Shown here: piece after piece, positions 1 to 9,941 of the stretch | Position numbering within the stretch: the stretch's first letter is position 1 | How the letters are laid out: each line of letters starts with the position of its first letter | Assembly: GCA_001512485.1 (NCBI GenBank) | Contig: LFRV01000095.1 | Location: 1-64,000 of the forward strand | Direction: 5' to 3' | Length of the DNA: 64,000 nt | From: Clostridiales bacterium DTU069 | Lineage (GTDB): Bacteria > Bacillota > Clostridia > DSM-8532 | The notes under the pieces: model-generated | Told to the model about the DNA's origin: nothing | Seen by the model: only the letters and a program-made list of their open reading frames with translations | Database searches by the model: none | Position numbers and translations under genes: made by a program

Positions 1-56
1 TTTTCTGCATCCTTGTTATTAAGTATTATCGCTTATTTCAGAACTTCGCAATTTAC

Positions 57-1160
57 TCAAAACCATACAACTTTATTTTTTCCTGCTTTTTTAGCAGCGT
101 ACAGAACATTGTCAACTTTCTTCAAAAGTGTTGTTTCATCGTCATCGGGAGACATTTGAGCGACTCCTATACTGCATGTCAGTTTGCCGGCTATATAAAA
201 GTCATGATTTTCTATGCTCTTTCGTATCCTTTCAGCAAATTCGACAGCCTGATTAATATTTGTATTGGGAAGAAGAAGAATAAATTCTTCGCCTCCCCAG
301 CGCGCGAAAATATCGCATTCCCTGATGTTTTTTTTAATCAGGGACACAAACTCAATAATAACCATATCGCCGACAAGATGTCCGTAATTGTCGTTTATTC
401 TTTTAAAATCGTCAAAATCTATAATGGCGATTGAAAAATCAGTATTATACCTTTTAGCGTATCCTGTCCATTTTTCCATTTCCTCATTGAACTTTGCCCT
501 GTTAAACGCACCAGAAAGCGGATCTGTTATCGAAAGCCTTGTAAGCTCTTTATTGTTCATATACCATATTCTCTCAATGTAGTTACTTCGAAACGACAGA
601 ATTGCGGACAATATGATTACAATCCAGATATAGACCGCGCCGGCCCAGAATTCCCTGTCTTCAATACCTTTTATCAGCGATTTCGATAAAATTAGAAAAC
701 CGGTACTCGTGAAAACTGACATCGCTATTGTGTAAATCCACCGGTTCGGCACCATACACAATACCATAAGAATAACCATTACGCCAAAAGCTTGTATTAA
801 ATAATCAGGATTTTTATAGCTGTTTAACACATAAAAAAACAAACTAACAACAGCAGTTTCCCCTAATGTTATCCAAACCGCGAACTTTCTGTAATTGTTC
901 GTTCGCTTTATTCCGAAAAATAATATCAGCACGATTAAAAAAAGAACCGCCCTGCCTGCGGCAGCATGTATAAACGCGGAAAAATCTCCAATAAAGAAAT
1001 AATCGGGGATTATAAACAGTGTGTTAAGGATGCCTAAACACATCATGATAGGCCTTATATATCTCACAGCCTTTTGTATGTATTGGTTAAAAAACTCTAA
1101 TTCAAGCTCCTTGTCCGAAAACTCGGCGATATAGTTTATATTGTTCCTTAATACGCCCAT
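57..1160 (-). CDS. Membrane-anchored GGDEF-domain diguanylate cyclase
   Basis: ORF with several N-terminal hydrophobic segments, then a GGDEF domain (FARWGGEEFILLLPNT; SITDPLSGAFNRAKF). Confidence 0.92.
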   Translation of the reverse strand: MGVLRNNINYIAEFSDKELELEFFNQYIQKAVRYIRPIMMCLGILNTLFIIPDYFFIGDFSAFIHAAAGRAVLFLIVLILFFGIKRTNNYRKFAVWITLGETAVVSLFFYVLNSYKNPDYLIQAFGVMVILMVLCMVPNRWIYTIAMSVFTSTGFLILSKSLIKGIEDREFWAGAVYIWIVIILSAILSFRSNYIERIWYMNNKELTRLSITDPLSGAFNRAKFNEEMEKWTGYAKRYNTDFSIAIIDFDDFKRINDNYGHLVGDMVIIEFVSLIKKNIRECDIFARWGGEEFILLLPNTNINQAVEFAERIRKSIENHDFYIAGKLTCSIGVAQMSPDDDETTLLKKVDNVLYAAKKAGKNKVVWF

Positions 1161-1270
1161 ACTGTTAATTTATTCCATTCAATATATAATATTTCATATT
1201 TCAATGCAGTTCCTGACATACACGAAGCCTGTGATGCCGCCCCTGAACCAAACGCGCTGCTCCCGGCTGG

Positions 1271-3046
1271 TTATTGGAGCATCGGCTTAATTGTCGAAAG
1301 CACCTGTGTTTTCAGATTATTAAGTGATTCGGCGGAAGAACGTTCGGTTTTCCCCGATACACCGTAATATATTTTCAGTTTTGGTTCTGTTCCGGAAGGC
1401 CTGATGCAGAACCAATGCCCTTCCATTGTTTCATAATAGAGCACATCTGCTGAAGGGAGGCCTAGGGGCTTCTCTTCTTTATTTCCGATTTCAAACCTCG
1501 TACCCTTTTTGTAATCCCTGACCGCTTTTATTTCAACGCTGCCGAAATTCGGCCGTACCTGTTCTCTCAACTGCTCCATCGCCCTTTTTATCTTCTCGAT
1601 GCCTTCCTTACCTTCTAGCGTAAATGAATCAAGCTCTTCCTTTTCGTAGCCGTATTTCTCAAACAATTCGGCAAGCCCGTCATAAATCGTCATTCCGCGT
1701 GATTTGTACCATGCGAGCATTTCCGCTGTCAGCATCGAAGCAACTACGGCGTCCTTGTCGCGGGCATATGTTCCCGCAAGATAGCCATAACTTTCTTCAA
1801 AGCCGAATATGAATTTCCCGTTTCCAAGCTCCTCGCGGATGAGAATCTGCTCTCCGATAAACTTGAATCCCGTTAGCACTTCAACCAGTTTTACGTTGTA
1901 CGCATCCGCTATTTTATCCGTAAGGTTCGTCGTAACAATTGTTTTCACAACAAACCCGTTCGGGGGTATCGCGTCCTTCCGATTCAGATTTGACAAAATG
2001 TATTCGAGAAGAAGACATCCTAACTGGTTCCCCGTCAACGGAACATATTCGCCGTGACGGTTCCTTATAACCACACCCACCCGGTCGCAGTCTGGGTCCG
2101 TACCAATTATAAGTTCGACATCCCTTTCTTCCGCTATTGATATGGCAAGTTCAAAGACATCCCTGTCTTCAGGGTTCGGGTATTTCACGGTAGGAAAATC
2201 CGGATCAGGCACTTCCTGTTCCGGTACGACATGCACATTATGAAAACCGGTTTCGTTTAGTATTCTTCGCACCGGAATATTTCCGGAACCATGCAGAGGT
2301 GTGTACACAATACCGCATTTATCCTTGATTTTTTGATCGGCCTCCGTTATTTTCAGTGATTTTAACGCCTCAATATACGCATCGTCTACTTCCGAACCAA
2401 CTATCTGAATCAGGCCTTCGGCTTTAGCTCTTTCAAAATCCATAACCTGTATTGCCGTTAAGTCCGAAATTGAGTTTACTTCCTTCAGTACCGCATCGGA
2501 AGCATCGGGGGGCATCTGTCCCCCATCTTTTCCATATACCTTATAACCGTTGTATTCCTTTGGATTATGGCTAGCTGTAATAACAACTCCCGCATCACAG
2601 TTAAGATGCCTTACAGCGAATGACAATTCGGGAGTCGGCCTTAAAGATTCAAATATATAACTTTTAATGCCGTTGCTTGCAAAAACGCAGGCACTTTCTT
2701 TCGCAAACTCATCTGATCGGTGCCTTGAATCAAATGCAATCACAATCGAGGGGGATGTATTCCCGTGCTTTTTGATATAGTTTGAAAGCCCCTGTGAAGC
2801 TTTACGCACAGTATATTTGTTCATGCGGTTAGTGCCCGCTCCTATTATGCCGCGCAGTCCTCCAGTTCCGAACTCAAGATCGCGATAAAACCTGTCTTCT
2901 ATTTCTTTTTCATTGCCGTGTATCTCCAATAATTCTTTTTTTGTGTCCTCATCATAATACGGATTCTCGAGCCAACTGTTGTATTTTTTAATAAAATCCA
3001 AACTTAGATCACTCCCCGTGATATTTATTATTGGATATCCGGCCAT
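1271..3046 (-). CDS. pgcA: Phospho-sugar mutase (phosphoglucomutase/phosphomannomutase family)
   Basis: TASHNPKEYNGYKVY active-site serine loop, GTDPDCDRVGV metal loop, GFEESYGYL and C-terminal RPSGTEPKLKIYY motifs. Confidence 0.93.
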   Translation of the reverse strand: MAGYPIINITGSDLSLDFIKKYNSWLENPYYDEDTKKELLEIHGNEKEIEDRFYRDLEFGTGGLRGIIGAGTNRMNKYTVRKASQGLSNYIKKHGNTSPSIVIAFDSRHRSDEFAKESACVFASNGIKSYIFESLRPTPELSFAVRHLNCDAGVVITASHNPKEYNGYKVYGKDGGQMPPDASDAVLKEVNSISDLTAIQVMDFERAKAEGLIQIVGSEVDDAYIEALKSLKITEADQKIKDKCGIVYTPLHGSGNIPVRRILNETGFHNVHVVPEQEVPDPDFPTVKYPNPEDRDVFELAISIAEERDVELIIGTDPDCDRVGVVIRNRHGEYVPLTGNQLGCLLLEYILSNLNRKDAIPPNGFVVKTIVTTNLTDKIADAYNVKLVEVLTGFKFIGEQILIREELGNGKFIFGFEESYGYLAGTYARDKDAVVASMLTAEMLAWYKSRGMTIYDGLAELFEKYGYEKEELDSFTLEGKEGIEKIKRAMEQLREQVRPNFGSVEIKAVRDYKKGTRFEIGNKEEKPLGLPSADVLYYETMEGHWFCIRPSGTEPKLKIYYGVSGKTERSSAESLNNLKTQVLSTIKPMLQ

Positions 3047-3072
3047 TATTAAAACAATTTCCGAACCCGGAG

Positions 3073-3858
3073 CTACAAATCATATATTTCCGCTATTCTT
3101 TTTATATTGGTTGCTTTTCCTGATAAATCGTCTATCGTTATCAGAACTGCATTAAGGCAACCGCGGCCGCCTGCAGGCTTAAAGCGCGCAGGCAGCCCCG
3201 TAACAAATCTATTTATGATTTGAGATCTTTCCACACCGATTATTCCTTCTGACGGCCCGGTCATTCCAACATCGGTGATAAAAGCGGTGCCATTTTTCAA
3301 AATACGTTCATCGGCAGTTTGCACATGTGTATGTGTTCCGACAACAGCGCTTACTTTCCCGTCGAGATAATACGCAAGAGCTGTCTTTTCACTGGTCGCT
3401 TCCGCATGGAAATCGACCAGTATCGCATTGCACTGCTGCTTTAAAACCGATATTTCCCTGTCGGCAGTCAAAAACGGGCATTCTGCCGGCTGTTCCATAT
3501 AAACGCGTCCGATAAGATTGACAACACCTAACCTGATACCGTTTTTATCTATAAGCAGGCGCCCTTTTCCGGGAACTCCTTCGGGATAATTCGCAGGTCT
3601 TATCAGACCGTCGAAGGAATCGATGCAATCCAGTATTTCCTTTCGAGCCCACGCATGATTACCTAAAGTAAGCGCATCCACTCCGTATTCAAATATTTCC
3701 CGGGCTACATCATAGGTTATGCCTTTTCCTCCTGCGGAGTTTTCCGCGTTCGCAATACAAAGATCCCAACTGTACGCTCTTTTTAGTTTTTCCAATTCGC
3801 CGGCAAGTATAACTCTTCCGGTTTTACCGAATATATCGCCTATAAAAAATATTTTCAA
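3073..3858 (-). CDS. ymdB: TIGR00282-family metallophosphoesterase (YmdB-like)
   Basis: FFIGDIFGKTGR, NAENSAGGKG, GNHAW, VDFHAEATSEK and GTHTHVQTADE motifs; directly downstream of rny as in many Firmicutes; TTG start. Confidence 0.9.
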   Translation of the reverse strand: MKIFFIGDIFGKTGRVILAGELEKLKRAYSWDLCIANAENSAGGKGITYDVAREIFEYGVDALTLGNHAWARKEILDCIDSFDGLIRPANYPEGVPGKGRLLIDKNGIRLGVVNLIGRVYMEQPAECPFLTADREISVLKQQCNAILVDFHAEATSEKTALAYYLDGKVSAVVGTHTHVQTADERILKNGTAFITDVGMTGPSEGIIGVERSQIINRFVTGLPARFKPAGGRGCLNAVLITIDDLSGKATNIKRIAEIYDL

Positions 3859-3935
3859 ATCAATATACGCCCTTTTAAAGCGTAAGAAGCGTTTTACACG
3901 CTTCCTACACTTTAATTTAATAATATAATAATTTA

Positions 3936-5507
3936 TTATTTCGCATATTCAACAGTTCGTGTTTCCCGAATAACGTTAACCTTGATCTGGCCGGGATAGT
4001 CCAACTCGTTTTCAATACGTTTGACAATATCCCTTGCAACCATTACCATTCTGCCATCATCAACATCTTCGGGTTTAACCATAATACGTATTTCTCGTCC
4101 GGCTTGTATCGCAAAAGATTTTTCCACACCGGAAAAAGAATTCGCAATTTCTTCAAGCTTCTGCAGCCTTTTAATGTATGATTCCAATGTTTCTCTCCGG
4201 GCCCCGGGGCGTGCTGCCGAAACAGAATCCGCGGCCTGTACCAGAACGGCTATTATCGATTTTGGTTCGGCGTCTCCATGGTGAGCCATTATGGCATCAA
4301 CAACAGCTTCATGCTCGTTGTATTTTTTGCATAAATCGGCTCCTATTGTGACATGTGAGCCTTCTATTTCATGATCCACAGCTTTGCCGATGTCATGCAA
4401 CAGCCCGGCACGTTTCGCAAGTGACACATCCTCACCGAGTTCACCCGCCATAAGGCCGGCCAAATTCGCAACTTCAATAGAATGGGTCAGCACATTCTGC
4501 CCGTAGCTTGTTCTGAACTTCAGTTTCCCAAGCAGTTTAATCAGTTCGGGGTGCAGCCCGTAGACACCTGTTTCAAATGTCGCATGATCGCCTTCTTCGC
4601 GGATTGTATTTTCAACTTCTTTCTTGGCCTTCTCAACCATTTCTTCAATACGAGCAGGGTGAATTCTGCCATCCAGAATAAGTTTTTCAAGGGTAATCCT
4701 CGCAACTTCTCGCCGTATCGGATCAAAACCTGATAATATTACCGCTTCAGGAGTGTCATCAATAATCAAATCTATTCCGGTCAATGTTTCCAATGTACGA
4801 ATATTTCTGCCTTCCCTACCGATAATTCTCCCTTTCATTTCATCATTCGGCAAGGACACAACCGAAACAGTGATTTCAGAGACATGGTCGGCGGCACATT
4901 TCTGAATCGCCGTAGCCAATACCTCTTTCGCTTTTCTGTTGGCTTCTTCTTTTGCTTTATCGTAAATATCCTTCACCAGAATAGCAGCTTCGTGTTTTAC
5001 TTCATCTTCAATATTTTTCAACAGGTATTCCTTCGCTTCTTCAACGGATAGCCCCGAAATTTTTTCAAGCTTTTCAAGCTGCTGTTTATAAAGTTCATCA
5101 ATTTTTTCCTGTTTTTCTTCTATTTCTTTTATTTGCCTGTTCAGCCCATCCTCTTTTTTCTCGAGGGCATCCATTTTCTTTTCAAGGGTTTCGTCCTTCT
5201 GCTGAAGTCGCCTTTCGGTTCTTTGGATTTCAAGCCTTCTTTCCTTAACTTCCTTTTCAAGCTCAACCCTGCTTTTGTGTATTTCTTCTCTGGCTTCAAA
5301 AAGAGCTTCTCTTTTCTTTCTTTCAGCTATTTTTTCAGCTTCACTTACGATTCGCTGTCCTTCCATCTCGGCGCTGCCTATTTCGGCTTCTGCCACCTTT
5401 TTTCTATGCTCAATTCCTTTACGGAACATTATAAGTGAACTGATAACTGCGATAACCAAGCCTGCTCCCAAACCTAAAAATAACATAAAATAATCTATCT
5501 CCCTCAC
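3936..5507 (-). CDS. rny: Ribonuclease Y
   Basis: N-terminal TM plus coiled coil, KH domain ([15 protein letters not shown]), HD domain ([10 protein letters not shown]), C-terminal [21 protein letters not shown]. Confidence 0.96.
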   Translation of the reverse strand: MREIDYFMLFLGLGAGLVIAVISSLIMFRKGIEHRKKVAEAEIGSAEMEGQRIVSEAEKIAERKKREALFEAREEIHKSRVELEKEVKERRLEIQRTERRLQQKDETLEKKMDALEKKEDGLNRQIKEIEEKQEKIDELYKQQLEKLEKISGLSVEEAKEYLLKNIEDEVKHEAAILVKDIYDKAKEEANRKAKEVLATAIQKCAADHVSEITVSVVSLPNDEMKGRIIGREGRNIRTLETLTGIDLIIDDTPEAVILSGFDPIRREVARITLEKLILDGRIHPARIEEMVEKAKKEVENTIREEGDHATFETGVYGLHPELIKLLGKLKFRTSYGQNVLTHSIEVANLAGLMAGELGEDVSLAKRAGLLHDIGKAVDHEIEGSHVTIGADLCKKYNEHEAVVDAIMAHHGDAEPKSIIAVLVQAADSVSAARPGARRETLESYIKRLQKLEEIANSFSGVEKSFAIQAGREIRIMVKPEDVDDGRMVMVARDIVKRIENELDYPGQIKVNVIRETRTVEYAK

Positions 5508-5915
5508 CTCCTTATCGACTGTAACTCACAACCGGTTATCTCCTGTAAAATGTTTATTACATATAACAATTATATTTCGTTGATATAAGTATATATGCAA
5601 ATCTACACTTAATATAAACGGTGTTCCGTACTTGTTTCTTTTTATCGCAAACAAAACACCGCCACTTCACGATAATAACCGGCAGTTTTTATAATCGCGT
5701 CAAAGCATATAATACATATTTTTTAGAGCAAACTAATGCAAAATCAACGCGTTTACGCTGCAGAAGCTTACGCTATCAACATTGTAAACTTTTTTCAAAA
5801 TAGTGTCAAGAAACGGGCATAGCTGTTTGACTTAACCGATAAGACCTGGCTATGAACGGTAGATATGAACTGCCGTAAAATCTATTTGAAAAAATGTTAT
5901 AAAACAAAAGAAATC

Positions 5916-6770
5916 TTAAATGGAATTCAGCATCTCCGCTGCCTTAACCGTGTTTTTCATAAGCATCGCGATTGTCATCGGCCCTACGCCGCCCGGAACC
6001 GGCGTTATATACGAAGCGACACCCTTCGCCCCGTCGAAGTCAACATCGCCGCATAACTTACCGTTTTCCATTCTGTTCGTCCCGACATCAATCACAACGG
6101 CTCCCGGTTTAATAAAATCAGCTTTTATCAGTTTAGGCTTTCCGACAGCCACTACAAGCACATCAGCCCTTTTGCACACGGATTTCAAATCCCTTGTTCT
6201 CGAATGACAAACAGTAACGGTGGCATGCTCATGCAGCAACAGCATTGCCATAGGTTTCCCTACAATATTACTTCGCCCGACAACCACGCATTCGCTGCCT
6301 TTTAAATCAATACCGGTACGGTGTATCATTTCTATAACTCCGGCGGGTGTGCACGGCAGGAACCTGTAATTTCCTATCATAATCTTCCCGACATTGACCG
6401 GATGGAACGCATCCACATCCTTGTCAGGGTCGATTTCGAACAATACCTTTTCGCTGTTTACATGCTGCGGCAACGGAAGCTGGACAAGTATTCCATGTAC
6501 ATTTTTGTCATTGTTCAATGTTTTTATAAGTTCAATAATCTCTTCTTCGCTTGTTTCTGCCGGCAGTGCATATTCAAAAGATCGAATTCCTATTTCCTCG
6601 CATGCCTTTTTTTTGTTATTAACATATATACGCGAAGCCGGATCATCGCCGACAATAACAACCGCAAGCCCGGGCTGAACTCCATTTTCCTTTAGTCTTT
6701 CAACATCGTTTTTCAAACCAAGTCTTATTTCAGAAGCAATATCACGTCCGTTTATTATTTTCGCTTCCAA
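5916..6770 (-). CDS. folD: Bifunctional methylenetetrahydrofolate dehydrogenase/cyclohydrolase
   Basis: VGDDPASRIYVNNKKKACEEIG, GILVQLPLP, VVGRSNIVGKPMAMLL, PVPGGVGPMTIAML motifs. Confidence 0.97.
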   Translation of the reverse strand: MEAKIINGRDIASEIRLGLKNDVERLKENGVQPGLAVVIVGDDPASRIYVNNKKKACEEIGIRSFEYALPAETSEEEIIELIKTLNNDKNVHGILVQLPLPQHVNSEKVLFEIDPDKDVDAFHPVNVGKIMIGNYRFLPCTPAGVIEMIHRTGIDLKGSECVVVGRSNIVGKPMAMLLLHEHATVTVCHSRTRDLKSVCKRADVLVVAVGKPKLIKADFIKPGAVVIDVGTNRMENGKLCGDVDFDGAKGVASYITPVPGGVGPMTIAMLMKNTVKAAEMLNSI

Positions 6771-6865
6771 TTCAAATTCTCCTATTCCTTTGCTCTATAG
6801 CGGCACAAAAGTATTTGAACCGTGAATTATTCTACGGCACAAAACCGTAATTGTCAAGATATTCC

Positions 6866-8056
6866 TCATCGTACGGCGGATAGGTATTCCAGGCAAAAAC
6901 GGCCGTTGTGATAAGGGCCTTTCCATATATCCGCTTTCGGCAGGCTTGTTTTCGGGTTTCCTATTCTTGTCACGGAACCAAACCATTCCCCGTATCGGTG
7001 ATCAACCATATATTTATCAATAAATTCCCATGTCTTTATAACGGCATCGGAATATTTTTTATCACCCGAAAGCATATACGCGTTCAGAAAACCCGACACA
7101 GCCTCAGCCTGCGCCCACCAGTCCTTATCAAAATCAATATCATACTGTGCTGATATTTGATTATAGATACCGCCCAAAACTTCATCATATCCTTCATTAT
7201 AAACGGATTCGGCCATTTTCAGCGAAGCGTTTGCGGCCAAATCTTTAAGTTCTTCTTCGCCGGATATCACGGCAGCCTTATATATAAGCCGGCTTGCGGC
7301 AATATTGTATCCAAATGAGACAATATCCGAAACAGGTATCCAGTTTTCATTGAAATACAGCTTTAGGCCGCTGTTTTCATCATGCATTTTTTCAAGCATT
7401 AATCGTACGAGCGAGATAAGCTTTACTTTCGGCAGGCTTCCGGGAGCAGCAGCGTACAGGTTCGTATAAGCGTCAAGAATATGTAAATGAGTACTCGCAC
7501 TCTTTGCCGCATTAATATCCTCCCCGCTCATTGTCTTATCGGCAACGGGCTTCCAGTCTTCCGAAAAAGCACTGAAATAACCGCCGTCCATATTGTCAAA
7601 AGTGTTTTTTTCAATAAGTTCGAACAACTCGACAGCCATTGAAATGCTTTCGATGTTTCCGGTCGCCCTGTAAAATTCCGACAACCCATTTATGCCCGAA
7701 GCAATGCCGCAGACTATTTTTTTCCTGTTTTCCGGGCTGCCTTTATAATCGACAGTAAAATACAACCCACCGTATTTGTGATCATAAAAAGCGTCCTTCA
7801 GGAACCGGAAGGCATGTTCCGCTGTTTTCCGGCAGTTTTCGTCGTTAAAAAACGAATACGCGGCGGAAAATGTCCATAGTATCTGTGAAATAAGAACGCA
7901 GCTTTTATCAGCTGTTTTGTCAATACTCAAATCATTGGCCGCGCGTCCGTAAAACCCGCCGAATTCGCTGTCAAGCATCTGATTTCCCCAAAAAGGTAGT
8001 ATGTTTTCGACCAGTTCCTTTTGTATCCTGTTTTTTATTGATGACAGTTCCCGCAT
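6866..8056 (-). CDS. AGE-family epimerase, likely cellobiose 2-epimerase
   Basis: N-acylglucosamine 2-epimerase fold motifs (LPFWGNQMLDSEFGGFYG, DKDWWAQAEAVSGFLNAY, KADIWKGPYHNGRFCLEY). Substrate inferred from family resemblance. Confidence 0.82.
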   Translation of the reverse strand: MRELSSIKNRIQKELVENILPFWGNQMLDSEFGGFYGRAANDLSIDKTADKSCVLISQILWTFSAAYSFFNDENCRKTAEHAFRFLKDAFYDHKYGGLYFTVDYKGSPENRKKIVCGIASGINGLSEFYRATGNIESISMAVELFELIEKNTFDNMDGGYFSAFSEDWKPVADKTMSGEDINAAKSASTHLHILDAYTNLYAAAPGSLPKVKLISLVRLMLEKMHDENSGLKLYFNENWIPVSDIVSFGYNIAASRLIYKAAVISGEEELKDLAANASLKMAESVYNEGYDEVLGGIYNQISAQYDIDFDKDWWAQAEAVSGFLNAYMLSGDKKYSDAVIKTWEFIDKYMVDHRYGEWFGSVTRIGNPKTSLPKADIWKGPYHNGRFCLEYLSAVR

Positions 8057-8103
8057 AGGCCATCACCTCCGCCCATATATAAACTGCTGTTGCTACCTTC
8101 GGA

Positions 8104-9894
8104 TCATGAGGCTACAAGCGAACGATAACCCGGATGCCGGTACAGCGTCTTAAAATCGAGATCTTCTTTGATCCGGGCAGCAAATGAAGGATCCAACTCC
8201 AGTACTTTTTTCAGCAAATCAACTGCGATGTCCTTCTCGCCCATATGTGTATATACCTTTGACAAGCCGTATATCAATTCGGTATCATCAGGGTAATTCG
8301 ACATCCCTGCCTTGCATATTCTGATTGCTTTTGCGTAATCCCTTTTTTTCAGAAGCACAGCCGTATAATGGTAATACAGCATAGGATCATTCCGGTTCAG
8401 TTCATACGCCTTTTCGAAGTAAACTATCGCATCTTCGAGCCTTCTTGACATTTCGAGGACAATTCCAAGGTTAAAATGAAGCTGGTACGATTTATTGAAA
8501 ACACGTATTCCTTTTTCAAATACCTGCACCGATTCCCTATAACGCTTCATCTGCCCGAGCAGAACTCCGAGATAGTTGAACGCGTCTTCCAAAGGCTCTA
8601 CGCATTGAATTGACCTATACAAAACCTCAACAGCCTTTTCTTTTTTCCCGACCTCATCGAGCAGTGTTCCATAATAATAAAGGAGAGTGCCGTTAGTTTG
8701 GTTTTGCGCAATGCCCGCTTCATATGTCCATAAAGCGTCTTCGTTTTTCCCCATTGACCTCTGCGCGAGCGCCAGATGATAATAATGCGATGCTTCGGCA
8801 GGTTCCATTTCAACAAGAGTATTAAAGCATTCGACTGCCTTATCGTAAATTTTTTCTTTAATAGCCGCTTTCCCGCGCCATTTTAATGCCTCAATCTGTT
8901 TCGCGTTTGTTTTGACCGCCTCATCCAGGATCTCAAGAGCCCTTTTTGTATTGCCCTTGTTATAGTAAATAGAGCCAAGAACAATCCGCATATTGCTGTC
9001 CCTGACATCCATCCGTCCTTTTTCGAGGTATTCAATGGCTTTATCATCCATGCCTATTTTAAGATAAGCCCTTGCGATGTTCTTATATGCTACAGTTAAG
9101 TCCGGCTTCTTTTCCAACACTTTTTTAAAACGCCGGATCGAATGCTCATATTTTCCGATATTATAAAGTGAATAACCGATGTTAAACTCAATCACCAGAT
9201 CGAGATCCTCAGGAAGATAGTGCTTATGGCCTTTTTCTATTTCTTCAAAATCCCTTCCCCATTGTTTTTCATGCTTAACCAATTCATACGCTTTCCTGAG
9301 ATATTTGTAAGCTTCCCTGTATCTGCCGATGAAACAATGCAAAAACCCGGCATTATAACAAATCAAATGGGAGTCCGGAAGAATTTCAAACAAAAAACGG
9401 TACTGTTCTGCAGCCGTTTCGTACCTCTCGAGGTTAATCAAACGCTGCGTAATTATCAGTTTCTTTTTTATATTCTCCAAAATATGCGCATCCTGGACGG
9501 ATAATGAACGGTATACATCCATTGCGTGAATTTCCCTCTTCCAAAGCTCGGCGTTACTAAGGAAACTTGAACTGTCCAGTTCTTCCCTGCGCTTCTCTTT
9601 CTTTTCAATGAACTGGACAGTTATGCCCATTTTCCTTATCTTCCGATAAAAAACAATATGATCAAAGGCAATGACAAACACAGGCAAAACAATTCCTGTA
9701 GCTATAGCGACGAACTCAACTTCCGGAATTGTTAAAACTTCCTGAATAAGAGCAAAAACAATAACTGTCGCCGAAAAAAGCTGTATGCTCAAAATCATGC
9801 CTGTTATAACCGACGGTCTTTTAATAAAGCGGTTCATCATGTACAAAGCTATAAAACATGCCACAACTGCGACAAATATTAATGGGATGTCCAT
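8104..9894 (-). CDS. Membrane-anchored tetratricopeptide repeat protein
   Basis: Three N-terminal hydrophobic helices followed by many TPR-type repeats. Confidence 0.85.
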   Translation of the reverse strand: MDIPLIFVAVVACFIALYMMNRFIKRPSVITGMILSIQLFSATVIVFALIQEVLTIPEVEFVAIATGIVLPVFVIAFDHIVFYRKIRKMGITVQFIEKKEKRREELDSSSFLSNAELWKREIHAMDVYRSLSVQDAHILENIKKKLIITQRLINLERYETAAEQYRFLFEILPDSHLICYNAGFLHCFIGRYREAYKYLRKAYELVKHEKQWGRDFEEIEKGHKHYLPEDLDLVIEFNIGYSLYNIGKYEHSIRRFKKVLEKKPDLTVAYKNIARAYLKIGMDDKAIEYLEKGRMDVRDSNMRIVLGSIYYNKGNTKRALEILDEAVKTNAKQIEALKWRGKAAIKEKIYDKAVECFNTLVEMEPAEASHYYHLALAQRSMGKNEDALWTYEAGIAQNQTNGTLLYYYGTLLDEVGKKEKAVEVLYRSIQCVEPLEDAFNYLGVLLGQMKRYRESVQVFEKGIRVFNKSYQLHFNLGIVLEMSRRLEDAIVYFEKAYELNRNDPMLYYHYTAVLLKKRDYAKAIRICKAGMSNYPDDTELIYGLSKVYTHMGEKDIAVDLLKKVLELDPSFAARIKEDLDFKTLYRHPGYRSLVAS

Positions 9895-9941
9895 TTCTCA
9901 TCCTCCGACAAAATGTATTTTTATTACTTGGTTCCAAAAGG

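Noticed and set aside
156-434. Many opposite-strand ORFs of 60-240 aa (for example 156-434, 9858-10418, 35018-35743, 61242-61736)
   Set aside because: They lie antisense to well-supported conserved genes, have no recognisable domains, and are expected by chance from codon bias.
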